From: CACORA01 sp044234625
GTDB lineage: Bacteria > Planctomycetota > Planctomycetia > Pirellulales > UBA1268
Assembly: GCA_044234625.1 (NCBI GenBank)
Contig: JBIIIP010000080.1
Span: 1 to 14,149, forward strand
Direction of reading: 5' to 3'
Length of the DNA stretch: 14,149 nucleotides
A program made the position numbers and the translations under genes. The notes under the pieces are model-generated. The model was not told where the DNA came from, made no database searches, and worked only from the letters and a program-made list of their open reading frames with translations. Below are positions 1 to 6,675 of the stretch, one piece after another; positions within the stretch are counted from its first letter, which is position 1; every line of letters starts with the position of its first letter.

Positions 1-278
1 CCGATGTATTCGAGCGTGATGAAGCCCGGCTCGGACAGGCCGACCGTGGCTCCTTCCCAGAGCACCACCTCACCGGTGACCGGATCGCGCGGCCCGACCC
101 ACAGGAAACTCTCGAGCGCCGTCGAGAAGGAGGAACCGCTGGTCACCGTAAAGAACGGGGCCGCTATCCCCGGGCGGCAGACAGTCGCGGCACCGCAAAC
201 GACCGCCATCACGGCCGCGCCACGGCCAAGCGCCAGCGCGAGATGCAGGAAACGAAACAACGTGGTGTGGTCGGTCAT
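1..278 (-). CDS. Exported protein of unknown function, N-terminal part only
   Basis: Reading the minus strand from an ATG at 278 gives 92 codons open to the left edge, so the C-terminus lies outside the window. The N-terminus (MTDHTTLFRFLHLALALGRG, then AAVMAVVCGAATVCRPGIAA) has a basic residue followed by a hydrophobic stretch and small residues near AxA/IAA, which looks like a Sec signal peptide ending near residue 40. The mature part begins FFTVTSGSSFSTALESFLWV and contains an acidic/glycine-rich, beta-like segment ending in GFITLEYIG. A GAGG motif stands 9 bases before the ATG and supports the start. No family is recognised; secreted planctomycete PEP-CTERM-type proteins begin similarly, but the needed C-terminus is not visible. 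It has the same direction as the glycosyltransferase upstream, 353 bases away, so cotranscription is unproven. Confidence 0.6.
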   Translation of the reverse strand, partial: MTDHTTLFRFLHLALALGRGAAVMAVVCGAATVCRPGIAAPFFTVTSGSSFSTALESFLWVGPRDPVTGEVVLWEGATVGLSEPGFITLEYI

Positions 279-631
279 GGTCAAAGCCTCACAGGGAAAC
301 ACCGCGGGGCGGCTTCCGTTCACGATGGGCGTCCACCTGGCTGCAGACGTGACGAAATCGGTCACTGCGGCGAGAGACTCGGACCGCTCGACCGGTTTCG
401 GCCTACGCTGCGCCGGAACTGCGCCAGAGAGGCGTAGCGTCCAGCAACTCGTCTACCGATGAGGCGCCGGTGAAACGTCGTGCCGGCGGAATCCGCTCTC
501 ACGACGCTCCCGACAAGGCAAGCATCCGGGCACCGGTCAGACGAGGCAAATCGGCGCCCCGCTGCCGCACACTGCCGCTGTGCCCCCGGGTTTTTCCAGA
601 GAGACACTCCCGTCTGGCAGGGCCGCGGCCC
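279..631. other. Gap between two minus-strand genes, no convincing gene
   Basis: Reading frames here have no consistent third-position GC bias and give arginine- and proline-rich translations with no recognisable family. The only site with some support is the GAGG ribosome binding site just upstream of the exported-protein start at 278. A short inverted repeat (GTGAC near 349 and GTCAC near 361) is too weak to call a terminator. Confidence 0.4.
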
Positions 632-2002
632 TCAACCCGCGAGCCGGAGGCGTGCCACGGAGACGCGTGCTGCGGAGCCCTCATCAACATGGGCCAGGGC
701 CGTCGTCACGATCCGCTCGGCGGCTTCCGACCACGAGGGCAGGCGATCGGGCTTGATGCGGACTCTGCAATGCGAACCGTGACCACAGAAGTCGCTGAGC
801 CGGGTCGTGAGGTCGTCGGGGCAGTGGGGATCGAAATAGATACAGCGACTGCCCCCAACTTCACGGTGCACCGGAATGTCGGATGCGAACACGGGCAGGC
901 CGGCAGCGAGCGCCTCCACGATCGGCAGGCCGTATCCCTCCGCCAGGGACGGAAAGACGAGGGCCCGGGCATGGTGGTAGGCATGGAGAAGTTCCGCGTC
1001 GCTCGTGTCCGACACGTGGAGGATTCCATTTCCCCACGCAGGATGGCGGCGCATAGCGGCCGCCACGCCCTGCCCCTTCCAGCCGACTATTCCGAGCACG
1101 AGCAGCCGCGTAGTCGGATCCTCGGCATGCACCCTGCGAAAAGCCTCGAAAAGCAGGGCCTGGTTCTTCCGCGGCTCGATCGTTCCGACAGCCAGGAACG
1201 GGGCAGCGTCGCCCTCGGCGAAAAAACGCTGCAGGGACGCCCGCACGTTGGTCCTCACGCCCCACGGCCGCGGTGCCGGGCGGAAGTCCGACCCGTTGCG
1301 AAACACCGTCACGTGCCGCTTCGCAACTTCGGCGCGGCCGAGCGCCAGGAGCTCGGCACGGGTTTCCCGAGCAACCGCCTCCGACACCGCGAGCACGAAG
1401 TCGGCCCGCGTGAGCGTGGCCTGCATCCAGCGGCGAAAGACGGCGGTGCTCTTCGGGGGCACGAGTTCGGGATGGCGCAGCGGGATGAAGTCGTGCTGCA
1501 CCACGCCCAGCCGCGTGCCTGCGGCACGGGCCACGTCGATCGCTCCCCAGAGATCCTCGGTCCACGAGGAATCGGGAAGAAGCAGCACGTCGCGCGGGCC
1601 GAAAGTGATCTCGGGGCTCGATGGGACGTAGTCGCGGAGCCGAGCCGCGAGGCGGGCCGCCTTGCGCACGAGCGTGCGCGGCACCAGCAGCTTTCGGAGC
1701 CGGCGGGTCACAGGGTGTTCGGGGCCAGTCGGCGGGAGAAGTCCCTCCGGTCCGACGGGCGCCGGTACGAACCGCCCCCACTGAAACCGCACCGGCACAA
1801 GCACGGCCCCTTGCGCCGCCGCGAACGCGGCCCCATGACGCACGATGTTTCGCACCACACGCGGAATGCCGGTGCTCACCGGTCTCGCGAGTGTCTGCGT
1901 GCAATCAACATAGATTCGTGGCCGCGAATCGCACGACAGGTCGCCGCCAGCGTCAGGATCAAATCGCGGCGTGTTACACCGCCCCAGGCGAGAACCCCCC
2001 AT
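632..2002 (-). CDS. Glycosyltransferase, GT4 family (group 1)
   Basis: The predicted 456-residue protein transfers a sugar from a nucleotide-sugar donor, most likely in the cytoplasm during cell-surface polysaccharide or glycolipid synthesis. An N-terminal beta-alpha segment (IYVDCTQTL...TGIPRVVRNIV, about residues 29-55) is the acceptor-side start typical of mannosyl- or rhamnosyltransferase-like GT4 enzymes. The donor-binding half has GTIEPRKN (about 273-280), a GWKG turn, and the EX7E motif EGYGLPIVE (355-363) followed by AAGLPVFASDIPVHREVGG. The ATG at 2002 is chosen because it is the closest ATG to the conserved core. In-frame alternatives are an ATG at 2083 and a TTG at 2149, and none has a strong ribosome binding site. 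The substrate cannot be told from sequence, and no other polysaccharide genes are in view. Confidence 0.88.
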   Translation of the reverse strand: MGGSRLGRCNTPRFDPDAGGDLSCDSRPRIYVDCTQTLARPVSTGIPRVVRNIVRHGAAFAAAQGAVLVPVRFQWGRFVPAPVGPEGLLPPTGPEHPVTRRLRKLLVPRTLVRKAARLAARLRDYVPSSPEITFGPRDVLLLPDSSWTEDLWGAIDVARAAGTRLGVVQHDFIPLRHPELVPPKSTAVFRRWMQATLTRADFVLAVSEAVARETRAELLALGRAEVAKRHVTVFRNGSDFRPAPRPWGVRTNVRASLQRFFAEGDAAPFLAVGTIEPRKNQALLFEAFRRVHAEDPTTRLLVLGIVGWKGQGVAAAMRRHPAWGNGILHVSDTSDAELLHAYHHARALVFPSLAEGYGLPIVEALAAGLPVFASDIPVHREVGGSRCIYFDPHCPDDLTTRLSDFCGHGSHCRVRIKPDRLPSWSEAAERIVTTALAHVDEGSAARVSVARLRLAG

Positions 2003-2539
2003 AAGGGTTATATCGGTAGCAGGGGCTCGATCCCTTGATTTTTCGTTGCGCGGGCACCTCGGCGACAATCGCGGGCAGCTCATCAGCGACGCCTGAAAAA
2101 ATGCGCGCTCGTCATGGCCTTGCGCGAGTTCGCCCAAGTCGGTCGGCAAGCCTTGGCGGGAGAGACGGGTAGTGGCACCAACCTCCGCCGAGATTTACCC
2201 CCTGATTCCGGCCCTTCGTGTCAGACGGCTCCATGGTCGCCTCGATGGCTGATCGGGCGGGGTGTGTATTCGCGGACGGAAGGGGTGTGATGGCGGGCGG
2301 ATACGGAGGGTGGTGCGGGCGGAGTGAGACTGGCGTGAAAACACAGAGGGGAGCAGCCCCTGATGGCGACCTACTCCCCTTGCGTTCGAATCACGTCAGT
2401 TGGCTTCGCATCGTCAGGTTTTCGCGACGGTTTCCCGGCTTCCGGCACTCCTTCGGGCGTTGTTCCTTATGGATTGTCCCACCCGCGACCCGCCCCGCCC
2501 GCGAAAGGTGCTTTGCTTCAAGCCCTGTCTGCCGTGGAT

Positions 2540-2567
2540 TTGCAGCGGACCGCCGGGGCATTAGATT
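2540..2567 (+). promoter_or_regulatory. Possible sigma-70-type promoter for the phosphofructokinase gene
   Basis: TTGCAG (2540-2545) and TAGATT (2562-2567) are separated by 16 bases and lie about 60 bases before the start codon. Each box matches the consensus only partly, and planctomycete promoters are poorly defined, so this is a weak call resting on position and local AT-richness. Confidence 0.22.
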
Positions 2568-2616
2568 AATGCCCCTCGGCGCAGGCGGCCCGAACCGGAT
2601 TTTGTCCCGGACCCTC

Positions 2617-2621
2617 AGGAG
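2617..2621 (+). promoter_or_regulatory. Ribosome binding site of phosphofructokinase
   Basis: AGGAG stands 8 bases before the ATG at 2630, good Shine-Dalgarno spacing, and fixes that start. Confidence 0.7.
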
Positions 2622-2629
2622 CCCCTGCC

Positions 2630-3835
2630 ATGTCGTCGCCGATTCAATGCATCGGGATTCTCACGAGCGGCGGGGACTGCCCCGGGCTCAATGCCGTCAT
2701 CCGGGCAGCCGCCCGCAGCGCGGAACGGCTCGGCTACAGCTGCGTCGGCTTCCTGCGCGGTTATGAGGGTCTCGTCGATCCCGTCAGCTACATGCCGCTC
2801 CATGCGCGGAACATCGCCGGCATTCTCACCCAGGGAGGAACGATCCTCGGTTCGACCAACAAGGGGAGATTCTCGGCCACCGTCGGCGAGGATCAGCGGG
2901 TGTCGATCGATCCGGCCCTGCTCGATCAGGTGGAGGCCACCGTGCGGCAGATGTCGCTCAGCGGCTTGATCTGTGCCGGCGGTGACGGCTCCCTGGCGAT
3001 CGCTCAGCAGTTCCACGAGCGGGGCATCCCAGTGATCGGGGTGCCGAAGACGATCGACAACGACCTCGGGGCGACCGCCTTCACGTTCGGCTTCGATTCC
3101 GCCGTTGCCGCCGCGACAGACGCCCTCGACCGGCTCCACACCACCGCCGCCAGCCACGAGCGAATCATGGTGCTGGAGGTGATGGGCCGGCACGCGGGCT
3201 GGATCGCCCTCCACTCCGGCATCGCCGGAGGAGGCGACGTGATCCTGTTGCCGGAGATTCCCTGGACCTTCGAGAACGTCTGCGGCAAGATTCTCCGGCG
3301 CGAGGCCGAGGGCAAGCGGTTCACGCTCGTCGTCGTGGCGGAGGGGGCGCACCTGCCCGACAAGGGACTCGTGCACGGCGGGGCCAACGGAACCCGGCAG
3401 CAGGTCCGGCTCGGTGGCGTCGGCGAGGCCGTGGCGGAGGAGCTATCCCGGCGGCTTCACCGTGACGTGCGGACGGTCGTGCTCGGCCACCTGCAGCGCG
3501 GCGGCGAGCCGACGCCCTTCGACCGGGTGCTGGCGACCCAGTTCGGAGCCCATGCGGTGCGACTGATCCACCAGGGTCAGTTCGGCCAGATGGTCTGCTA
3601 TCGGCCCCCGCACATCGAGAGCGTGCCCATCGCCGACGCGATCCGCCAGCTGTCGCGGGTCGATCCGGACAGCTCCGCGGTGCAGGCCGCCCGGGCGCTC
3701 GGCATCGGGTGCGGTGACTGCGCGGAGCTCGCCAGCCCATTTGCCACCGTGGTGGGAGCAGTCCATGGCCAACGCGGTCGGAAGAACAGGGTGAAGACCG
3801 GCCAGCGACGCCCCGTTCCCGTCCGGCCGCGGTGA
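2630..3835 (+). CDS. pfkA: 6-phosphofructokinase (PfkA family)
   Basis: This 401-residue cytoplasmic enzyme phosphorylates fructose 6-phosphate to the 1,6-bisphosphate in glycolysis. Visible motifs are GILTSGGDCPGLNAVIR (9-25, nucleotide site), GGDGS (117-121), PKTIDND (139-145, with D143 as the expected catalytic base), MGRHAGW (185-191, sugar-phosphate binding) and GHLQRGGEPTPFDR (286-299). Glycine in GGDGS is the ATP-type state, because PPi enzymes usually have GGDD. The lysine in PKTIDND is shared by PPi enzymes and by some ATP-dependent actinobacterial ones. ATP is therefore the likelier donor but is not certain. The fold appears to end at ALGIGCGD (357-364), after which about 37 mostly basic residues follow, unlike most family members. 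It stands alone on the plus strand. Confidence 0.93.
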   Translation: MSSPIQCIGILTSGGDCPGLNAVIRAAARSAERLGYSCVGFLRGYEGLVDPVSYMPLHARNIAGILTQGGTILGSTNKGRFSATVGEDQRVSIDPALLDQVEATVRQMSLSGLICAGGDGSLAIAQQFHERGIPVIGVPKTIDNDLGATAFTFGFDSAVAAATDALDRLHTTAASHERIMVLEVMGRHAGWIALHSGIAGGGDVILLPEIPWTFENVCGKILRREAEGKRFTLVVVAEGAHLPDKGLVHGGANGTRQQVRLGGVGEAVAEELSRRLHRDVRTVVLGHLQRGGEPTPFDRVLATQFGAHAVRLIHQGQFGQMVCYRPPHIESVPIADAIRQLSRVDPDSSAVQAARALGIGCGDCAELASPFATVVGAVHGQRGRKNRVKTGQRRPVPVRPR

Positions 3836-3872
3836 GCCCTGCCGCGTCACGCGGGCGTGAACGCGGCGTAGT

Positions 3873-3884
3873 CCGCGGCCGCGG
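3873..3884. repeat. 12-base GC palindrome after phosphofructokinase
   Basis: CCGCGGCCGCGG is perfectly self-complementary and lies in the short space between the phosphofructokinase stop and the convergent remnant's stop. No T-run follows, so a terminator role is only a guess. Confidence 0.35.
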
Positions 3885-3894
3885 CCCCGGCCAG

Positions 3895-4080
3895 TCAGGC
3901 GTCGATGATCCGCCGGCCAAGCGGATCGAGATCGTTGCGCCGAAACGCCAGTGGCTGGGCCCAGAAAAACTCCGTCAGCTGCTCCGCCCCGGCCGAGTAG
4001 GCCGCCGCGCCGACTTCCGGCTGCAGGGTTGGGGGCGGAGAGGAGGTGGCTGGCAGGGAAGATGAATAGCCGCTCGAAAT
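3895..4080 (-). pseudogene. C-terminal remnant of an unidentified protein
   Basis: A minus-strand frame ends in TGA at 3897-3895 and is open up to an in-frame stop at 4083-4081, with no ATG or GTG start inside. Its last 40 or so residues read like real protein (EVGAAAYSAGAEQLTEFFWA, then QPLAFRRNDLDPLGRRIIDA), with strong G/C in third positions, unlike other frames here. The upstream third is a serine/proline-rich linker (ISSGYSSSLPATSSPPPT). It points toward phosphofructokinase and lies between that gene and the DUF1559 gene. The best reading is the tail of a gene whose front was lost, perhaps when the DUF1559 region arrived. The family is not recognised. Confidence 0.4.
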
Positions 4081-4119
4081 TCAAGAACGCTGCTGGGCCA
4101 TCATGTGGCCGCCGGGGTT

Positions 4120-5304
4120 TTAGTAGTCCGCCGGAACGACTTCGCCTCCCGCTCGCGTGCAAAGTGCTCGAAACACCTCAATCGCTGTTTCCTCACCGAT
4201 GAGTCGACAAGAGCCATCCATATTCAGGAATTGCGTACCAGCCCGATACGGGCCGATGAATCCACCGGGACTGCCCTGCCGGCTCGGCGCGCTAGACCTT
4301 ACGTGCACGAGCACGGACGTGATCGCAGGACGCCAATTCCAACTCGGCTCCGCCGGACGGTACTGAGGTGACTCCGGCGCGTACACGAGTTCCTGCCCAG
4401 GCACGACTCCAACCCAACTGCTGCGAGTGTGGCGGCTCATGCGTTCGCCAACGCCTATCGTCTTGCTCGCACCATCGCTAATATCTGAAAGCCGAACACG
4501 ACTATTGCGGTGAAAGACACCGTTGAAGGGTAGCTGTTCGTATGCCGACGTACCCGTCGAAGCGACGTAGCTGCATACTGCGGCCTGCGTGATGACGGAG
4601 GGTGTGTTGGTAGCGGCTGGAGGATCTCCCGAATCGGTAATGTCGATCAATTTCGGCCCCGTGTCGCCCGGATCGATGAACAGGGGCACGATGGTTTCCC
4701 TCGCAGCTTTGTTGAGCAAGTCGGTGATCGGCAAGTCAAACCGAATACTTCCATGAAGCGAGGACTCCTCCATAAACGGCAGAATGAATGCGAAAAAGCT
4801 CCAACCGGGCCCTGATTCTGGTACGGCGTCATTCGACCCGCCTGCCCAACTACCAGTAATAGTTGATTTGAAGCCAGCCGGGAAATACCGATATGCGTCA
4901 TGGAATGAGTGCAGCGCTAAACCGATCTGCCTGAGATTCGACAGACTTTGGGTGCGACGCGCTGCTTCCCTTGCGCTTTGAACCGCTGGGAGCAGCAGTC
5001 CGACGAGCGTGCCGATGATCGCTATGACAACCAGCAGTTCCACTAAGGTGAACCCGGTACGGCTCGACTTTTTTATCAGGGGGGGCGAAACAACTGTTAC
5101 TTCCGTTTCCGAGATGAAACCGGCGTCGTCAGCTTTCGCAACCTCTGTGTCACCAGCGTTGCCAACATGCCGTTTGATGCGAGCCAATCGCCGCATTGAC
5201 TTACCAGCGGCCACATAGGCAGCGGCGGCGGCAGCAGCGGCCGATTCCGTTTGTGACGCGGACTTCGTCGTGTCCAGTCGGCCCAAATCGCTAAAAACAT
5301 TCAT
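4120..5304 (-). CDS. DUF1559 protein with prepilin-type N-terminal motif
   Basis: The 394-residue product belongs to the large planctomycete DUF1559 (SBP_bac_10) family. These are pseudopilin-like surface or periplasmic proteins thought to be cleaved by prepilin peptidase; their function is unknown. The cleavage motif is at G84|F85 (RTG|FTLVELLVVIAIIG) followed by the hydrophobic helix, the family signature SAREAARRTQSLSNLRQIGLAL, and FHDAYRYFPAG. The C-terminus has the expected NMDGS and EVFRALCTRAGGEVV. The ATG at 5304 is chosen because GAGG stands 8 bases before it; an upstream in-frame start at 5427 has no such support. Oddly, 83 residues precede the cleavage site, where relatives usually have about 5-25. 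This extension has an eight-alanine run (23-29 region) and a basic stretch. Base composition is lower in GC than in the genes to either side. Confidence 0.9.
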   Translation of the reverse strand: MNVFSDLGRLDTTKSASQTESAAAAAAAAYVAAGKSMRRLARIKRHVGNAGDTEVAKADDAGFISETEVTVVSPPLIKKSSRTGFTLVELLVVIAIIGTLVGLLLPAVQSAREAARRTQSLSNLRQIGLALHSFHDAYRYFPAGFKSTITGSWAGGSNDAVPESGPGWSFFAFILPFMEESSLHGSIRFDLPITDLLNKAARETIVPLFIDPGDTGPKLIDITDSGDPPAATNTPSVITQAAVCSYVASTGTSAYEQLPFNGVFHRNSRVRLSDISDGASKTIGVGERMSRHTRSSWVGVVPGQELVYAPESPQYRPAEPSWNWRPAITSVLVHVRSSAPSRQGSPGGFIGPYRAGTQFLNMDGSCRLIGEETAIEVFRALCTRAGGEVVPADY

Positions 5305-5448
5305 CGCCAACACCTCATCAGATAGCAGCAAGAGTTGGCCGTGACCCCGTTGGTCCCGGCTCGGTTTGCTGGCTGGCTGATGGGGCAACGCCCAAGGCTG
5401 GCTGGCGTGGGCCATTGAAAGCGGCATAAATCGCTACTAGCATGGCCC

Positions 5449-5481
5449 CGGCAGTGTTGAGAAGGATTCTCAACACTGCCG
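5449..5481. promoter_or_regulatory. Fur-box-like perfect palindrome upstream of hemP
   Basis: A 15-base stem (CGGCAGTGTTGAGAA, 5449-5463) is repeated in inverse at 5467-5481 around a GGA spacer. Its core, TGAGAAG-G-ATTCTCA (5458-5472), fits the 7-1-7 Fur operator pattern (TGAnAAT-n-ATTnTCA) except for one base, and also resembles the Irr-type TTnAGAA-n3-TTCT dyad. It lies 61 bases before the HemP-like start and about 145 bases before the divergent DUF1559 start. No T-run follows on either strand, so it is not a standard terminator. Iron-dependent control is inferred. Confidence 0.5.
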
Positions 5482-5542
5482 CGAATAAAGGTAGCAGCAG
5501 CTGTCAAAAATTCAAACCCGGCATTTTCCCGGGCCTAAAGCT

Positions 5543-5779
5543 ATGGATGACCCGGTTTCCAAGAACGCCGCCGATAGCCCCACGGATCGAGAGCCGTCCA
5601 CTTCCCGAGACGTACTCCCGCCGTGCCAGCTATGCGGTATCGAGGTCGATGCAAAGGGCGTCAGACGAACAACCTCGACGGCCTTGCTAGGCACCAAGAC
5701 TGAGCTGCACATTCTGCACAACGGTGAGACGTACCGCCTTACGCTCACGCGTTTCGGCAAGCTAATGCTGCAGAAGTAA
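5543..5779 (+). CDS. hemP: Hemin uptake protein HemP-like
   Basis: The 78-residue protein ends in ELHILHNGETYRLTLTRFGK (54-73) plus LMLQK, closely matching the HemP/HmuP pattern in which a HNGxxYxLRxTRxGKLILTK core forms the whole conserved domain. HemP proteins are small cytoplasmic factors encoded next to heme-uptake genes and regulated by iron; in some bacteria they act as activators of the heme receptor gene. The 47-residue N-terminal part is variable and polar, with a CQLC pair (C28, C31) that could bind a metal or heme. The start is the only ATG near the domain, although no good Shine-Dalgarno sequence is visible. No TonB receptor or heme transporter follows. Instead, decayed mobile DNA begins within about 100 bases, so any partner genes may have been lost or lie elsewhere. 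Confidence 0.72.
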   Translation: MDDPVSKNAADSPTDREPSTSRDVLPPCQLCGIEVDAKGVRRTTSTALLGTKTELHILHNGETYRLTLTRFGKLMLQK

Positions 5780-5851
5780 TACGGGCCCCACTTGAGACTC
5801 GCGCCCCCGCCCTGCTTTCCTCTATTGCGCCCTCTGCCTGCTGGTGCGATG

Positions 5852-5884
5852 ATGCGGCCTCCAGACAAGGAGGCCAGGCCGCAT
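5852..5884. repeat. Hairpin at the left side of the mobile remnant
   Basis: GGCCTCC (5856-5862) pairs with GGAGGCC (5869-5875) around AGACAA. An overlapping outer pair ATGCGGCCT (5852-5860) and AGGCCGCAT (5876-5884) is also perfect. It could be a terminator of hemP or a left-end structure of the element; there is no downstream T-run. Confidence 0.45.
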
Positions 5885-5904
5885 GGATATCGTTGAACTG
5901 AAGC

Positions 5905-6288
5905 GTGGCAGCGACCGGGTGGTCGATGGTCAGTCCACATCGCGAAGCCAATACCGCAACCATGCAGCATTTTCTCAATGCGGCGGCCAAACAGCTTGGC
6001 CCACGTCAGCACGTCGTGATGGTGCTGGACAGAGCGGGCTGGCACACGGCGAAGCAGGTCAAGTGGCCACGACGAATAACGTCGCTGTTCCTGTCGCCTT
6101 ATTCCTCGGAACTGAATCCTGCCGAGCGACTTTGGCTCTGGTTCCGTGAACGCCACTGGAGCAACCGCGTCTACCCAGACGAGCCGTCGCTCATTCACGA
6201 GGCGAAAAGGAGCCTTCACCAGCTTCGCCGGGCAGAAGTCCGTTCAATCTGCGCAACGCGATGGGTCACGCGCGAGGATCAAGTGTGA
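5905..6288 (+). pseudogene. IS630-type transposase, C-terminal fragment
   Basis: The 127-codon frame matches the second half of IS630/Tc1-type DDE transposases: HVVMVLDRAGWHTAK with the second catalytic aspartate (D42), then LSPYSSELNPAERLWLWFRE with the third acidic residue (E74), then WSNRVY. The N-terminal helix-turn-helix region and first catalytic Asp are missing, and the reading frame begins from a GTG that sits inside the family's middle. Intact members are about 330-350 residues, so more than half is gone. A neighbouring frame (from 5883) is open alongside, suggesting a frameshift near the left edge. No terminal inverted repeats or TA duplications could be paired by eye. The fragment should not be mobile. 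Confidence 0.8.
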
Positions 6289-6375
6289 CTCGTATAAGAG
6301 GGGTGGCCGACGCCTGCGCGTCTGGTTCTTCGCCCCCTGCGGACCTCGCCGCTCGTGACGGGACTTTCGAGCCTG

Positions 6376-6675
6376 CATGCAGTCTCGCGTAGCCACCCGG
6401 ACGTCACGGATGATGACTGTCCGCGGCCACACCTCGTGCCCCGCCTTGGCGATGATCCGCTCCAAATGCGTCCGCAGGTTCGCTCTCCATCGAGTCGCGA
6501 TGGGCACGGTCTCCTTCGCGTTCGGCTTCGCCAATTCAAAGGCGTCGGCAAGAATCACCCGCAATTCGGGGCTGATGGGAACGACCGTACGGCATGGTCT
6601 TCACCATGATGCTCGGTCTTCCTCGCCCGCACCGTTCGGCCCGCCTTTCTCCCAGTTGATGGCACCCCACGTCAA
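6376..6675 (-). pseudogene. Tyrosine recombinase (integrase) remnant
   Basis: In one minus frame, LTWGAINWEK (from about 6675) is followed by an in-frame TGA at 6603-6601 and then RTVVPISPELRVILADAF, then ANLRTHLERIIAKAGHEVWP (to about 6420). This order matches the middle of planctomycete-type phage integrases (a W-x-D/A-I-NWEK strand, a V-P-x-x-P-E-L strand, then NLRT..RIIKRAG...WP). The following VRVATRD weakly matches the LR-x-SR-x-TEL segment. The HxxR box and catalytic tyrosine are absent, and both ends are cut. The upstream break coincides with the last codons of the NhaR-like gene. It is dead by the internal stop and truncation. Confidence 0.6.

Larger units (their letters stand above)
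2003..2629. other. Divergent intergenic region between glycosyltransferase and phosphofructokinase
   Basis: This gap separates two diverging genes and must carry both promoters. The part from 2003 to 2149 remains open in the glycosyltransferase frame, so it could be 5' coding sequence if an upstream start is used. From 2150 to about 2530 nothing coding-like is seen. A small AT-rich patch (ATTAGATTAAT, 2560-2570) near the phosphofructokinase side is the only promoter-like composition. Confidence 0.4.

Noticed and set aside
470..2038. Long 522-codon plus-strand open frame across the glycosyltransferase
   Set aside because: It is the antisense of a clear GT4 enzyme, its translation is arginine/histidine-rich, and it matches no family.
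2218..2766. 182-codon plus frame before and into the phosphofructokinase gene
   Set aside because: It overlaps the real start in another frame, and its composition changes along its length with no protein-like segment.
3321..4162. Two minus-strand open frames opposite the phosphofructokinase 3' half
   Set aside because: They are arginine/proline-rich shadows of the enzyme gene; only the short frame ending at 3895 looks protein-like.
5449..5481. Rho-independent terminator reading of the palindrome
   Set aside because: No T-run follows on either strand, and the site is upstream of both flanking genes rather than after one.
5301..5507. 68-codon minus frame whose stop overlaps the DUF1559 start (possible leader peptide)
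   Set aside because: It runs through the palindrome, has no ribosome binding site or codon bias, and the overlap may be chance.
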